A stretch of 64,000 bases of DNA from Blastomussa wellsi (GCA_947652115.1 OX393564.1:282839-346838); one strand, 5' to 3'; shown: positions 11,280 through 20,510, numbered from the stretch's first letter. A program made the numbers and translations. The notes: generated from the sequence alone by a model not told the origin.

Positions 11280-13564
11280 CTCTCTTGGAGTCTAAATAAA
11301 CCAGAGAAAATGTTTTGGAAGGTCCTTGTTGTCAACGCAAGGTGTAAAATGATCTTTGCAGTGAATTTCCAATTTAAGAAATTAGAATAATGAAGCCTGA
11401 AAAGAGTGAGAAGGTGGTTGGGTGTTAGATGTTCGGATGCTAGTGGGTCTGTCAGGTTCTCTACTGCCAAGGGACGACAGTTGACAATGCTTTCAACTTT
11501 GGTCATGAGGGTACAAAGTGCTTCATCATCAAGCTGTGTGCCGTGATCACGCAGCAGCGATTTGTATTTCACGTTCCCAAACTCCTCGCATGTGAGAAGC
11601 ATAGGGGACGTTCATGTGACTGTTTTGGGAACGCCAAGAGGGTGCCTCACATTTTACAGACAGGTTGAACTCTCGAGACGTCTGCTAAATCTAAGCAGGC
11701 CTTCTCTGTCAAAGAATGGATCTAGTTTGTGAAGGTTGCTAGTCAGCTTGACGTCGAGGTTACTCAGAATCTTCATTTCCAATTCGAAGTGATCATGCTG
11801 AAGTGACTTCAGGATAAAGTTTTCAGCTTGAAATAGCTCTGATACTGAAGGGGGTCCTTCTTCGGGACGCCAGTTGTGCTGTTTGTTTGGTCTTCACTTT
11901 TCAATTGCACTCTGTATGTGAACAATACATCATTTGAGGCGGTTAAGCGAAGATACGTGGTTGAAGTGGTCAGGCTCCAAAGTCTTAGGTGCAACTTGCC
12001 GGGTGTTGACTTTAACAATCTTGGTTGCTAGTGTGGACGATGAGTCCTTTCTCACTTCGCTGTCTGATGGAAGTAGATCGCACACTGACCTTGGTTTTAA
12101 GGGTAGTGGGGCTGGTTACCATGGGAACACAGGTCCGTTGAGCCAGCAGTTACCCTGTAACATGTCTTAAACGGTTAAGCCACGCGAGGCTTCATCAGCA
12201 GAATTTTCTTTTCCTGGTGCATGAGACCAATCTTCAGGGGAGCTTTGGTCTCATATGTGTTGTACGCAATTGCCAACGTACACATGGAAGTGATGTGCTC
12301 CATTGTTTATATGTGTGATTACGATTTCGGAGTCTGTGTAGTAATAGCAGTGGATGTTGTCAATATCAAGTTTACTCTTTAGCTATGCAGTTACATTTAC
12401 AGAGGTGACGGGGGCTGTTAACTCAAGGCGAGGTATTGATATTGGATGTCGCCTCTATTGTTGATCATGCACAAATACAAGACTTGACCGATGCCGCTGT
12501 CGCTTGCATCTGAGAAGCTGCGGAATTCTGTGTGAACTAGGTCACCAAAATCTATTGGATTAAGACAGAAGGGGTAATGTAAGCTTCTCGAGTACTAGTA
12601 GTTCTGTTCGCCATTTTTTCCATAGTGGAAGGATATCGTCAGGTACTGTGTTGTCCCAATTGACATTTTGACGGCAAAGGGTTTGCAGTATTTGTCTGCC
12701 AGTTAATATGACAGGCGAGACAGCTCCAAGTGGGTCATAGATTTATACTAATAGTAGACAGAATCCTGCAACTGGCTGCAGGTTTGTATTTGAGTTTGAA
12801 ACGAAATCCGAATGTCTCTGACTCGATACAACAGCAAGTGTTTTCGAACCACAGGAAATGCAGGTTGTCCCTGTCAGTGGTGTTGACGTAGAAGCTGTGA
12901 AACATTTGTTCGATGTCGCAGGTGAGGGCAACCTTTTCCTTTCGAAAACAAGTAATTTAACTGGACCGGTCCTTGGAGAAGATGTTTGTTTAACGATTCA
13001 TTCTCGTACATGGCGCTGCAGTCGAAGACGACGCGATTTGCTCTGGTTTTCGTGGGTGATAAACATGGAAGTGAGGAAGACACCACGCTTTGCCCTTTTC
13101 TTTTTTCAGCTGGTCTAAAGGAACTCGACTTACAAGGTCGTCATCGAGGATCTTTTTCATGAAGGCGAGATAGTCGTCTTTTAGCTTGTCTTCATTGAGA
13201 AGGCTTTTTTCAGAGACAAGAGCCTTAATAAACAGTGGCCTTTGTTGTTGGGTAGAAGGATGGCATCAGGTTTAAAGGGTAATGGCACTTTCCAGTTTCC
13301 ATCTGCATCCTTATGCAAGCCTTTGGTCATAATTTCTTGGAAACATCTATCCTCCATAGACTCGGCCTGTTCCGTTCCATGAATCTTGTGACTGTGGTGG
13401 ATTTCACTGTGGTCGAGCTCCATCATCTCGCGAACTTGTTTTGGGCTTTTGCAGCTGGAATATATTCCCCTGAGTAGGCAAACAGGACTTTGACTGGTGC
13501 ATGCTCTTTTACAGTGTCTTGGATAAAGAGTCCGGTTACTTTCCTTGTTCCTGTAGTGTTGGGG
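11280..13564 (-). pseudogene. BEL/Pao retrotransposon pol remnant
   Basis: Several minus-strand frames with stops and shifts between them spell BEL/Pao pol in the right order. From high to low coordinate they are a protease/RT linker segment (13603-13181, with KDADGNWKVPLPFKPDAILL and LLSLKKAFS), RT onset (13086-12874, TRANRVVFDCSAMYENESLN, LLQGPVQLN) and the integrase tail (11602-11183, DEALCTLMTKVESIVNCRPL, LTPNHLLTL). Frames between 11.6 and 12.9 kb are too broken to name by domain. The Polinton interrupts this remnant at 13565. Family assignment rests on recalled BEL/Pao conservation. Confidence 0.65.
13559..13564. repeat. Polinton target-site duplication, left
   Basis: ttgggg precedes the terminus AGTAGTATG. 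The same ttgggg occurs at 27884-27889. The first T on the right can also be counted as the last base of the inverted repeat, so the duplication is 5 or 6 bp; Polintons typically make 6 bp. Confidence 0.8.
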
Positions 13565-13718
13565 AGTAGTATGTCTGGGGTTTTTCGAATACCACTTCCT
13601 CACCGCACGTTTTTTTTAACCTTTTTTAAACTTTATCATGCTTTCGCATGATAAAGTTTAAAATAGGTTAAAAAGTGCAGTGAGGAAGTAGTATTCGAAA
13701 AACCCCAGACATACTACT
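13565..13718. repeat. Left terminal 154-bp palindrome (potential hairpin end)
   Basis: Arm 13565-13641 pairs with 13646-13718 around a TTTC loop at 13642-13645. The centre (actttatcatgc / gcatgataaagt) is perfect. Arms differ at a few positions, for example cgcacgtttttttt on the outer arm against a shorter gcacttttt inverse on the inner arm. Confidence 0.9.
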
Positions 13719-13795
13719 TAACAAGAAAACAAAAGAGTAAACAAAAAAGCAGACAAAGGGCAATCCATGCCCAGCAAGCGAGCGCCGCGGCACAT
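13565..13795 (+). repeat. Polinton left terminal inverted repeat
   Basis: The first 231 bp are the inverse of 27654-27884 with only a few mismatches (for example gcgagcgccgcgg against gcgagcggtgcgg at the inner edge). It begins AGTAGTATG. Its outer 154 bp are themselves a palindrome; the inner 77 bp (aacaagaaaacaaaagag onward) are not. Confidence 0.93.
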
Positions 13796-13886
13796 ACAAT
13801 TTTACTAACCAATTAGAGAAACACACCAAATAATAAAAAAATAATTAATTATTTTCTCCCATATTATAAGAACACAAATTGTAAGC

Positions 13887-15437
13887 ATGGAACAAAATTT
13901 GGCACAAAATTTGGTAAAAGATTTGGAAGAAGCACTTGCAGAAATTCCTCTTGGAACATTGCAGAAACTTGAAGAATTACTAACAAAAAATCCGCCGGCA
14001 GCTAAAAACATTGTCCAGAATGTGGTGGATCAGCAAGAGCGTCTACAACCAAGAGCACCACCAAGACCACCAAGGCCAAGAAGGGAAAGAAGAAGACAAG
14101 AAATTTTAAGGCAGCAAAGAATCAGAACGGTGGCAGACTACCAGAAAGAGATTTTGCATATGTACAGAGAAGAAACATATGAAGGAACAGAAGAGACAAG
14201 CGGGCGTCGTTTTATAAGATGGCGTTGGAGCAGAGATCTGGGAAAAAACCTCACACCCAGATTTATGAAAAAGATTAGAGAGAGAGTTCGTACATCGTTT
14301 TACGCCAGACATGTTTATGGAACTAAGCTATGCCACATTGAAGAAGGTACTTTGATAACATACTACACAAACATCGGCTCACCCTGGTTTAACGAACTTG
14401 CAGAGGCGAAAAAATGGCTCGAAGATCGGGAAAAGGTTCGGTTGGACCCTGACAATATTAAAAGGCCGAACACAAAGTGGGGGTTTGAAGGTTTTGAAAA
14501 CACGGATGTAAAGGTTGTGCTTGACAGGCAGCCTTTGTTGGGCACAGGCCCAACAAAGGCAGAATGGCTGCGCAAAATTGCACATTGGCGTGAAGGACCA
14601 ATGGCGTTAGACACGTACCAGGACAACTTATGTCTCTGGCGCTGTATCGCTGTTCATCAAGGAGCTCGGCCTGACCGAAGTACCGCAGCAGCTCGTTTGC
14701 TTGCAAAAAGTTTCTTTAAGCTTGAAAAGATACCAAACAACTGTCCAAAAACATCTCTTGATGAGTTGGATAATGTTCAAAAACATCAAAATAAGGGGGT
14801 CGATCTTTCAAATTGGCTTGGTATCAAGGTTTATGAGCCCGAGCGGGGGAAAGACAACGAAGTAGTTTGGCATCTAAGTAGAAACTCGCCACCCAAGCTA
14901 ACAAACATTTTGACAATCGGAATTTACGAGGGGCACGCCTTTGTCATAAAAGACATTACAAGGTTAGCGAAAGTGTATGCTTGTGTTCATTGCCGCGCGA
15001 GATTTACAAAAGCTTGCCATCTTCAGCGGCATGCCGAAAGGTGTGCCCAAGGGAAAACGAAAATTGATTGTCCGGGACAAAAAGTCGAAGCTCCGGAGAC
15101 AGCTTTTGAGAAGGCTTTTTACCCAAAAAATCAAGCTTCAAAAGGATCGCTTCAGTGGCTTGAATATGAATCCAATCGGAGGAAATGTCACATTCACCAC
15201 GCAATGTGTGGACACGGAGGGGAGAGGTGGATTGAGCGAGCCCCTGTTGATGGATTTAACCCTGAAACTAATACAATATTTCAATACCACGGTTGTTACT
15301 GGCACGGGTGCCGAAAATGTTTCCCACAAGATCGTGACAGAATTATTACCCATAAGGGTGAAACACGTGAAGAAAGGCTCTCCGGAAGGCGGGTTTTCGA
15401 GTTGTCGAGGTTTGGGCGTGTCAATTTGGGAAAATAG
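13887..15437 (+). CDS. Polinton DNA polymerase B, N-terminal part (frame 0)
   Basis: 516 codons from ATG at 13887, about 90 bp inside the left inverted repeat. Residues 1-50 are helical. Residues 53-75 are Pro/Arg rich (PPRPPRPRRERRR), a likely DNA or RNA contact. Around 245-355 lies a domain with Cys249 in NLCLWRCIAVHQ and His350 in YEGHAFVIKDI, resembling the Cys/His pair of OTU-like folds. A C2HC zinc finger starts at Cys366 (CVHCRARF, then H..H...C). A nuclease-like segment with FQYHGCYWHGCRKC follows near 466-480. The frame ends TTG GGA AAA TAG, and polymerase coding continues at once in the -1 frame. The OTU-like and nuclease readings are inferences from motif shape. Confidence 0.82.
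   Translation: MEQNLAQNLVKDLEEALAEIPLGTLQKLEELLTKNPPAAKNIVQNVVDQQERLQPRAPPRPPRPRRERRRQEILRQQRIRTVADYQKEILHMYREETYEGTEETSGRRFIRWRWSRDLGKNLTPRFMKKIRERVRTSFYARHVYGTKLCHIEEGTLITYYTNIGSPWFNELAEAKKWLEDREKVRLDPDNIKRPNTKWGFEGFENTDVKVVLDRQPLLGTGPTKAEWLRKIAHWREGPMALDTYQDNLCLWRCIAVHQGARPDRSTAAARLLAKSFFKLEKIPNNCPKTSLDELDNVQKHQNKGVDLSNWLGIKVYEPERGKDNEVVWHLSRNSPPKLTNILTIGIYEGHAFVIKDITRLAKVYACVHCRARFTKACHLQRHAERCAQGKTKIDCPGQKVEAPETAFEKAFYPKNQASKGSLQWLEYESNRRKCHIHHAMCGHGGERWIERAPVDGFNPETNTIFQYHGCYWHGCRKCFPQDRDRIITHKGETREERLSGRRVFELSRFGRVNLGK
15428..15434 (+). promoter_or_regulatory. Candidate -1 ribosomal frameshift heptamer GGGAAAA
   Basis: In frame 0 it reads G GGA AAA, the X XXY YYZ form, immediately followed by the TAG stop at 15435-15437. 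The -1 frame is open through the heptamer and leads without a stop into the polymerase exonuclease domain at 15485. A weak downstream pairing of cctccgc with gcggaagg has a long loop and is not convincing. A one-base deletion in a decaying copy would give the same picture. Confidence 0.5.
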
Positions 15438-17749
15438 ACGTTGCCCCTCCGCAGACCAAAACAAAAAGCTACCCGCACGCGATCTTGTACGATTTTGAGG
15501 CGTACGGTGACAATAATCAGCGGAAGGAACCCACGTCTACTCTAACAATCAAGAACGCACACACACCAATTTCCGTGAGCATCGGCGACACTCTCGAAAG
15601 AGAGCCCACCCACATCTGTGAAAGAGACCCAGCTGAGTTGGTTCGTAAGTTTATGGAAGAGTTGGAGAGACGCGGGAAAAACATCCGAGCCAAAGTAAGG
15701 GCAGAGTTTATGCCAGAAGACGCGGATCTGCTTCCGAAAGCGCAGTGGCAAAAAATTATGGAATGGTGTGACCAGGTGCCAGTTCTCGGGTTTAATTCGG
15801 GCAGTTACAATTTGAACTTGATAAAAAGCTACTTTGCGGAGAGGCTAGCTGACACAACTGGCAAAGTAAAAGTGGCAAAAAATGGGAATAAGATAATGTT
15901 TTTGCTCACATCAGGTTTCCGTTTCCTTGACATAATTAACTATCTTGGACCAGGGACAAGCTACGAAAAGTGGATGAAAGCCTACGGATGTAAAACAGAG
16001 AAATTGTGGTTTCCATACGAGTGGTTCGATTCGCCGGAAAAACTTGATTATCCTGGACTCCTGGACTATACAAAGTGGTTCTCACACCTAAAGGAAGGGT
16101 ACACGCTCAAGCTGAGCGAATGGGTGGGGTGTAAGCGTTTGTTTAAAGAAAAGGGAATGCGAACCTTTGCAGACTGGCTGCGCTACTACAACAATCTAGA
16201 TGTGGCACCTGGCCTTGAAGCTTTAGAAAAGATGCGGGCCTTTTACACCGAAAAAGGAATCGACATCCTGAAAGACGCTGTCAGCGTTCCGGGGGTAACT
16301 TTGCATTACTTGCTACGGGGATCAATCGAAAGAGGAGCGGAGCTTTACAGTCCAGGTGAAGAAGCTTACCGCATGTTGAAAGAAGCCGTTGTCGGAGGCC
16401 CGAGCATCGTGTTCACGCGGTACCACGAAGTCGGGAAAACAAAGATAAGATCGCACCAATTCGAAGACGCGCGTCTTTGTAAAAAGATTCTGGGTTACGA
16501 TGCAAACGCTCTCTATCCATCAACCATGCTCAGAGAAATGCCTTGCGGAAAGGAAACAGTCGTGCACTACAGCGATGCCCCAGAGGAAGTGGCAGATTTC
16601 GTTTCCAGACTAAAATACGGAGAATGGTTTGGGTATGCTGAAGTTGAGATTGAGATTCCGGAACATCTGCACCCAAAGTTCGAGGAAATGTGCCCGTTCT
16701 TCTTCAACAAAAAGGTGCCAGAAAAAGCTGTTCCGACGCACATGCTTGAATATATGAAAAAAACAGGCAGAAAACGGGGAGATGGAAAAAAAATAAAGGG
16801 GGCACTATCAGCAGATAGAATCCTGTTGTACGCCCCTCTTTTAAAATGGTACCTTGACCACGGGGCGGTTGTGACAAGGCTTTTTAGAACAATCGACTAC
16901 GAACCCAGCAAGATATTTCCCTGGTTTGTGAATCAAGTAACTGAGGCACGCCGGACAGGAGACGCGGAACCAAGCAAGGCGCTGCTGGCCGACGTGTTTA
17001 AGCTGCTGGGAAACAGCAGTTACGGGAAGCTCATCGAAGCGTTGGAGCGGCAAACTAACGTTATTTACACCAAAGATGAAAAGGTGGTCGACAGAGCTTT
17101 GCGAAGCGTGTATTTCTCAGATCTGGATGAGATCGGAGAGGCCTATGAGTTGGAAAGTCGAAAGCAAAGGATCACAATAAGACGGCCGTTTCAGGTTGGA
17201 ATCGCTGTCTATCAGCTGGCCAAGCTACGGATGCTGGAATTTTATTATGACTTCCTCGACAGGTATTTTGACAGAAGAGATTTTGAGCTGATCCAGATGG
17301 ACACAGACAGCAACTACATGGCCATCTCCGGTGAGCGTCTCGAGGATATTGTCAAGCCGGAGATGCGAGCGGAATTCGAGATGCAAAAGAAACAGTGGCT
17401 GGCTTGGGACAAATGGAGTGGCCGCACCCCAGGGCTCTTCAAACTAGAGTTCGAGGGCAGTCGGATGATCGCGCTCTGCTCAAAGTGTTATTTCGCCGAC
17501 GAACCGGAAGGCGAAAAAAAGAAGTTAAGCACAAAAGGGATGTCGAAGAAGCAAAACCAGATAACCTGGCAGCGTTTCAAGGCAGCTTTGGAAGGTAGCA
17601 AGGACATGGCAACTAACATAGGTTTCAGGATGCGCGACGGACAGATGGTAACCTATGAGCAGCAGAAAGTAGGGCTGAGCACTTATTACGACAAAAGGTG
17701 GGTGCTACCTGATGGTATCCACACAGAGCCAATAGAATTTCACATTTAG
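15428..17749 (+). CDS. Polinton DNA polymerase B, exonuclease and polymerase part (-1 frame)
   Basis: Coding is open from the frameshift site; counting from the TTG at 15485 gives 754 codons. Exonuclease motif I is YDFEAY, motif II is GFNSGSYN with Asn where Asp is expected (codon 15809-15811), and motif III is YNNLD. Polymerase motif A is GYDANALYPS (about residue 337), motif B KLLGNSSYGK (about 505-514) and motif C MDTDS (about 606), followed by a KGMSKKQ segment. It is a protein-primed-type family B replicase expected to copy the element as linear extrachromosomal DNA. The stop (17747-17749) overlaps the end of the opposing integrase gene. The translation start is not the TTG; the part is most plausibly fused to the upstream frame. 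Confidence 0.9.
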   Translation, partial: GKIDVAPPQTKTKSYPHAILYDFEAYGDNNQRKEPTSTLTIKNAHTPISVSIGDTLEREPTHICERDPAELVRKFMEELERRGKNIRAKVRAEFMPEDADLLPKAQWQKIMEWCDQVPVLGFNSGSYNLNLIKSYFAERLADTTGKVKVAKNGNKIMFLLTSGFRFLDIINYLGPGTSYEKWMKAYGCKTEKLWFPYEWFDSPEKLDYPGLLDYTKWFSHLKEGYTLKLSEWVGCKRLFKEKGMRTFADWLRYYNNLDVAPGLEALEKMRAFYTEKGIDILKDAVSVPGVTLHYLLRGSIERGAELYSPGEEAYRMLKEAVVGGPSIVFTRYHEVGKTKIRSHQFEDARLCKKILGYDANALYPSTMLREMPCGKETVVHYSDAPEEVADFVSRLKYGEWFGYAEVEIEIPEHLHPKFEEMCPFFFNKKVPEKAVPTHMLEYMKKTGRKRGDGKKIKGALSADRILLYAPLLKWYLDHGAVVTRLFRTIDYEPSKIFPWFVNQVTEARRTGDAEPSKALLADVFKLLGNSSYGKLIEALERQTNVIYTKDEKVVDRALRSVYFSDLDEIGEAYELESRKQRITIRRPFQVGIAVYQLAKLRMLEFYYDFLDRYFDRRDFELIQMDTDSNYMAISGERLEDIVKPEMRAEFEMQKKQWLAWDKWSGRTPGLFKLEFEGSRMIALCSKCYFADEPEGEKKKLSTKGMSKKQNQITWQRFKAALEGSKDMATNIGFRMRDGQMVTYEQQKVGLSTYYDKRWVLPDGIHTEPIEFHI

Positions 17750-18743
17750 TTTACGTTTGCTGGCGGGAGAACGGTGTTGGGAGGGACAACCAGGAGCTCT
17801 TCACGCACGAATCCGCGCTTGGGCCCGTCGCGCAAATAGTAGAGAATGGGTTGATCCGGTTTGGAAAAAGATTTTTCAATGTTGTAAACTTTTAAAGACC
17901 AGATTGGATCTGTGGCTCTTTTGACGCCACCTTCAAGCTCGCCGGGTTGGTAGAGATAACGTACTTGTACAAGAGGTGGTAGATTTTTTCGGCCTTCCCA
18001 ACAGGCCTTGAATAAAATGTCGATGGCCGTGAATAAACAGCTTTCTCTTTCATAGCGGCTGCAGGCTTCTTGCCGGTAAGGCGTGTTACCTCGTTGTTTA
18101 AAGCCAAAACAACTTCAGGAAGTCTTTTCACCCACGCAGTGGACCGCTTACCTTCAGGTAGCCGCATTTCTACGGCGTACTGATGCCCGAACAAACGCTC
18201 GGCGAGAGTGTGGTTAAAACGTTCAACAATTGCCTGGTCGCGGTGAATGTTAACGCGCCCGCGCCGGATATTGGTTTTATTTTTTTCCATTTCTTTTGTA
18301 ACAGCTCCCATAAATTCGCGCCCAGGATCAACCTGCAGTAGTTTTGGCCAGGTCAGAGGAGAGCGTTTGTAAATCTTCTGAAAGGCCTGGGCAACTTCAT
18401 CAGAATTTTTAGAAGTCAAGGGTTCCGCTTCTTTATAGCGGCTAGCCACATCGACAACAGTCAGCGCGTATTTTTAAACCTTTCTCCCGCGTGGCAGTTT
18501 GTCGTGAGGCAAAAAAAGAAGGTCCGCCTGGTGGACTGAGTTAGGTGTGGGAACGTCGAATTTTGGTCTAGGAATGTGCTTAGGCGCAGGCAGGTAAATC
18601 TGCCAGAGAGCTTGCTTGACCAACCACTTCTTTGCGGTATCCTCCGGTACCTTGGCAGCCACAGATAATTTTTTAATGGCGGCAATGCCTTTCCAAAAGC
18701 CACCAGGGCTGTAGTATAATTTTGCAAGTTTGGCATCCATCAT
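17746..18743 (-). pseudogene. Polinton integrase (rve family), disrupted
   Basis: It starts at ATG 18743 (MMDAKLAKLYYSPGGFW). The N-terminal region is typical of Maverick integrases (KQALWQIYLPAPKHIPRP), with the first catalytic Asp probably in VHQADLLFL. The rest of the core (ASRYKEAEPLTS, LLQVDPGREFMGAV with the second Asp, and the Glu of DQAIVERFNHTLAE) follows in the same frame after an in-frame TAA at 18474-18476. The C-terminal domain runs to 17746 in a third segment after a one-base shift near 17970 (RYLYQPGELEGG). So there is one nonsense and one frameshift. The family inserts the element into host DNA; this copy should be inactive without suppression. It converges tail-to-tail with polB. 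Confidence 0.88.
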
Positions 18744-18766
18744 TCTATATTAAGTGGAATAAAAGT

Positions 18767-18973
18767 TTAAGAGGTTAGCAAATTAACCAGAAGAGCCGGA
18801 TCCGCGTTAAAGAGAAGGTCCATTACTTCAGGTTGAATTTCGACTTTTGTTTTTTCATTAATTACGTGCTTTCTGCGGACAATGCGATCTTCTGGCGCAA
18901 TTAAGTATTTTATGGAATTTTTTGAAAATGCTCTTCTACTGCTTTGCGTGGAACCGTTTCTTCCTCGTCCCAT
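18767..18973 (-). CDS. Small basic Polinton protein (68 aa)
   Basis: I place the start at ATG 18973 (MGRGRNGSTQSSRRAF). A longer frame from 19072 would overlap the neighbouring gene ending at 19005. The N-terminus is Arg/Ser rich and the C-terminus is a short hydrophobic helix (VMDLLFNADPALLVNLL). It lies 23 bp upstream of the integrase start in the same direction. A nucleic-acid-binding or core-protein role is possible from charge alone, but I do not recognise the family. Confidence 0.5.
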   Translation of the reverse strand: MGRGRNGSTQSSRRAFSKNSIKYLIAPEDRIVRRKHVINEKTKVEIQPEVMDLLFNADPALLVNLLTS

Positions 18974-19004
18974 TTTTAAAACAGGCACGGAACTTAAATT
19001 GGAG

Positions 19005-19427
19005 TTAAAGAAACCGAAAGGCTGCGTAGCCCAGAGCAAGCGCCCCGGTACCCACAAAAAAGAGTTCACCATTTTTCTGCTGCTGGCTTGGCTGATAAAA
19101 ATCAGAAAACTTTGGCTCTTTGGGGGGAATCATTTGCTCATCAGGATGCGCTTTGCTGTAAAGCTTGAAAGCGTAGTCAGTGTTTGTGAAGTCCTGCTTG
19201 GCTTCTGCCTTTATCTGCACGTTTGTCTGAATCCAGTCGAGAAGTTTGGTGCGGTCACGCGAGTATTTGGCGTACGCAGCTTGATACGTCTCGAGAGCTT
19301 TATCATGACGCACTTTTTCTTCAAGCGCTTTATCTTCGCCCCCAAAAGCCTTTGCGAGATAATTACCGCCGATAAAAGCGGCTGCATTCAAAACAGCCCC
19401 ACCAACCATAATCGCGATACTTGCCAT
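19005..19427 (-). CDS. Polinton protein with membrane segments at both ends (140 aa)
   Basis: Residues 1-28 form a glycine/alanine-rich hydrophobic segment (IAIMVGGAVLNAAAFIGG). A charged helical middle (EDKALEEKVRHDKALETYQ) follows, then a second hydrophobic segment at the C-terminus (FVGTGALALGYAAFRFL). The start at 19427 is preceded on the coding strand by a TATATATAAAC box within 20 bp. It belongs to a run of small membrane-type genes on this strand between integrase and the ATPase. No family recognised; a virion or membrane-interaction component is an inference from context. Confidence 0.65.
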   Translation of the reverse strand: MASIAIMVGGAVLNAAAFIGGNYLAKAFGGEDKALEEKVRHDKALETYQAAYAKYSRDRTKLLDWIQTNVQIKAEAKQDFTNTDYAFKLYSKAHPDEQMIPPKEPKFSDFYQPSQQQKNGELFFVGTGALALGYAAFRFL

Positions 19428-19517
19428 GTTTGTTTATATATACAAAAAGATATTTTGTCCAAATAGTAGAACGGGTTTGGTAAAAAATCTTCAAAGGGCC
19501 AAATCGGGTCTGTAGAA

Positions 19518-19739
19518 TCATACGCTGTTGGGTAGGATTTTTTTATCCTCCAGGTACTGCTTTAGCGCGATGCTACCCGCCATCACACCTGTGAACATTG
19601 CAAAGTTTTCGATTGAATTAGAAGGGTCAGCTGTGAAACTTCTCTTGAACGTTTTTTTTGCAACCCAGCCAATGCCAGCAGCAAGGCCGGTAAGGGTAGC
19701 GGCATCTATCACGGTTTTAACGAGCTTGTTGTCAGACAT
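19518..19739 (-). CDS. Small two-segment membrane protein of the Polinton (73 aa)
   Basis: It starts MSDNKLVKTVIDAATLTG with a first hydrophobic stretch (ATLTGLAAGIGWVA), a basic break (KKTFKRSF), then a second (FAMFTGVMAGSIALKQYL). Length and pattern suit a small hairpin membrane protein. The stop lies about 90 bp upstream of the next gene. Not recognised by family. Confidence 0.55.
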   Translation of the reverse strand: MSDNKLVKTVIDAATLTGLAAGIGWVAKKTFKRSFTADPSNSIENFAMFTGVMAGSIALKQYLEDKKILPNSV

Positions 19740-19780
19740 TGTTGTTTATGGAGAGCAAAAAATAAATGGTTAAATAAAAA

Positions 19781-19981
19781 TTATTCAGAATCCTCATCAT
19801 ATCCAGGCTCCTCAGCTGGGTATCTTTCAGGTTCCACAGGTGGGTCTTTCATTTCATTGTAGGTTTTTTAGATTATATCGCGGACTGCATAAAAAACTGT
19901 TTGGTTAAAATTGAACCACAAAAGACCTATTCCAACAATAGCAGCTTGTGATACTAAAATCTTGATACCGTCAATGCGCAT
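19781..19981 (-). pseudogene. Small membrane protein ORF with an internal stop
   Basis: ATG at 19981 opens 37 codons with a hydrophobic core (ILVSQAAIVGIGLLWF), then TAA at 19868-19870. The same frame then continues for 28 codons with an acidic, proline-rich tail (MKDPPVEPERYPAEEPGYD) to a stop at 19781-19783. The layout, one membrane segment plus an acidic tail, suggests a single protein of about 66 residues broken by one nonsense change. The downstream part could also be a separate very short ORF. Confidence 0.45.
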
Positions 19982-20021
19982 TTTGTTATATCAACATCGA
20001 AAATATATTTAAATGAAAAAT

Positions 20022-20510
20022 TCAATCCATTTTGCGAATTCCTTTTTTGGGCTGCGGTGGAGATTCTTTTACAACTGGCGCGGGTTCTGGGGGAGGTGCC
20101 TGTTTTTTTGCGAAAAAGGCTTTTATGTCATCACGCTTGATATAAGTCGTAGCGAGCGTTGCGCCAATTCCGATGATAGAGATCCATTGGTTTGTGGTGA
20201 AACCATTTGAATCAGCTGCAGCAGGCTTTGGTTCGGTTTCCGGCTCAGGAGCAGGATCAGTGGAAGCGGTTGCTTTGGCCTGCTTGTTGTTTGCAATAAT
20301 GATAGCCGCCTCAGCTGCGGCTTTTTTCTGTGCTTCGCGGGCCAGCCGAGTTCTTTCGGCAACCATTTTCCCAGCAGCCACTCGCTTGGGATTTTTGGCA
20401 GGCTTTGTTTCCGGAGTTTTTGATGTTACTTGGCTTTCCATTGGTTGAGCGGCCGGTTGCTGTGGTTCAGAGATTTCTTGAGCGGTCGGTTGCTTCTGTT
20501 CTTCAGCCAT
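20022..20510 (-). CDS. Ala/Pro/Lys-rich membrane-anchored Polinton protein (162 aa)
   Basis: The first 40 residues are Gln/Pro/Glu rich (EISEPQQPAAQPMES), then comes a basic helical block (RVAAGKMVAERTRLAREAQKK), an acidic Pro/Glu linker, one hydrophobic segment (NQWISIIGIGATLATTYI) and a basic, proline-rich tail (PPPEPAPVVKESPPQPKKG). It resembles virion minor or core-associated proteins in composition only. A TATATTTAATTAAAA-type A/T box precedes the start on the coding strand. No homologue recognised. Confidence 0.6.
   Translation of the reverse strand: MAEEQKQPTAQEISEPQQPAAQPMESQVTSKTPETKPAKNPKRVAAGKMVAERTRLAREAQKKAAAEAAIIIANNKQAKATASTDPAPEPETEPKPAAADSNGFTTNQWISIIGIGATLATTYIKRDDIKAFFAKKQAPPPEPAPVVKESPPQPKKGIRKMD

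Noticed and set aside
14977..15498. 173-codon frame overlapping the polB frameshift region
   Set aside because: It is an out-of-frame shadow of polB without motifs; the -1 frame explains the continuation.
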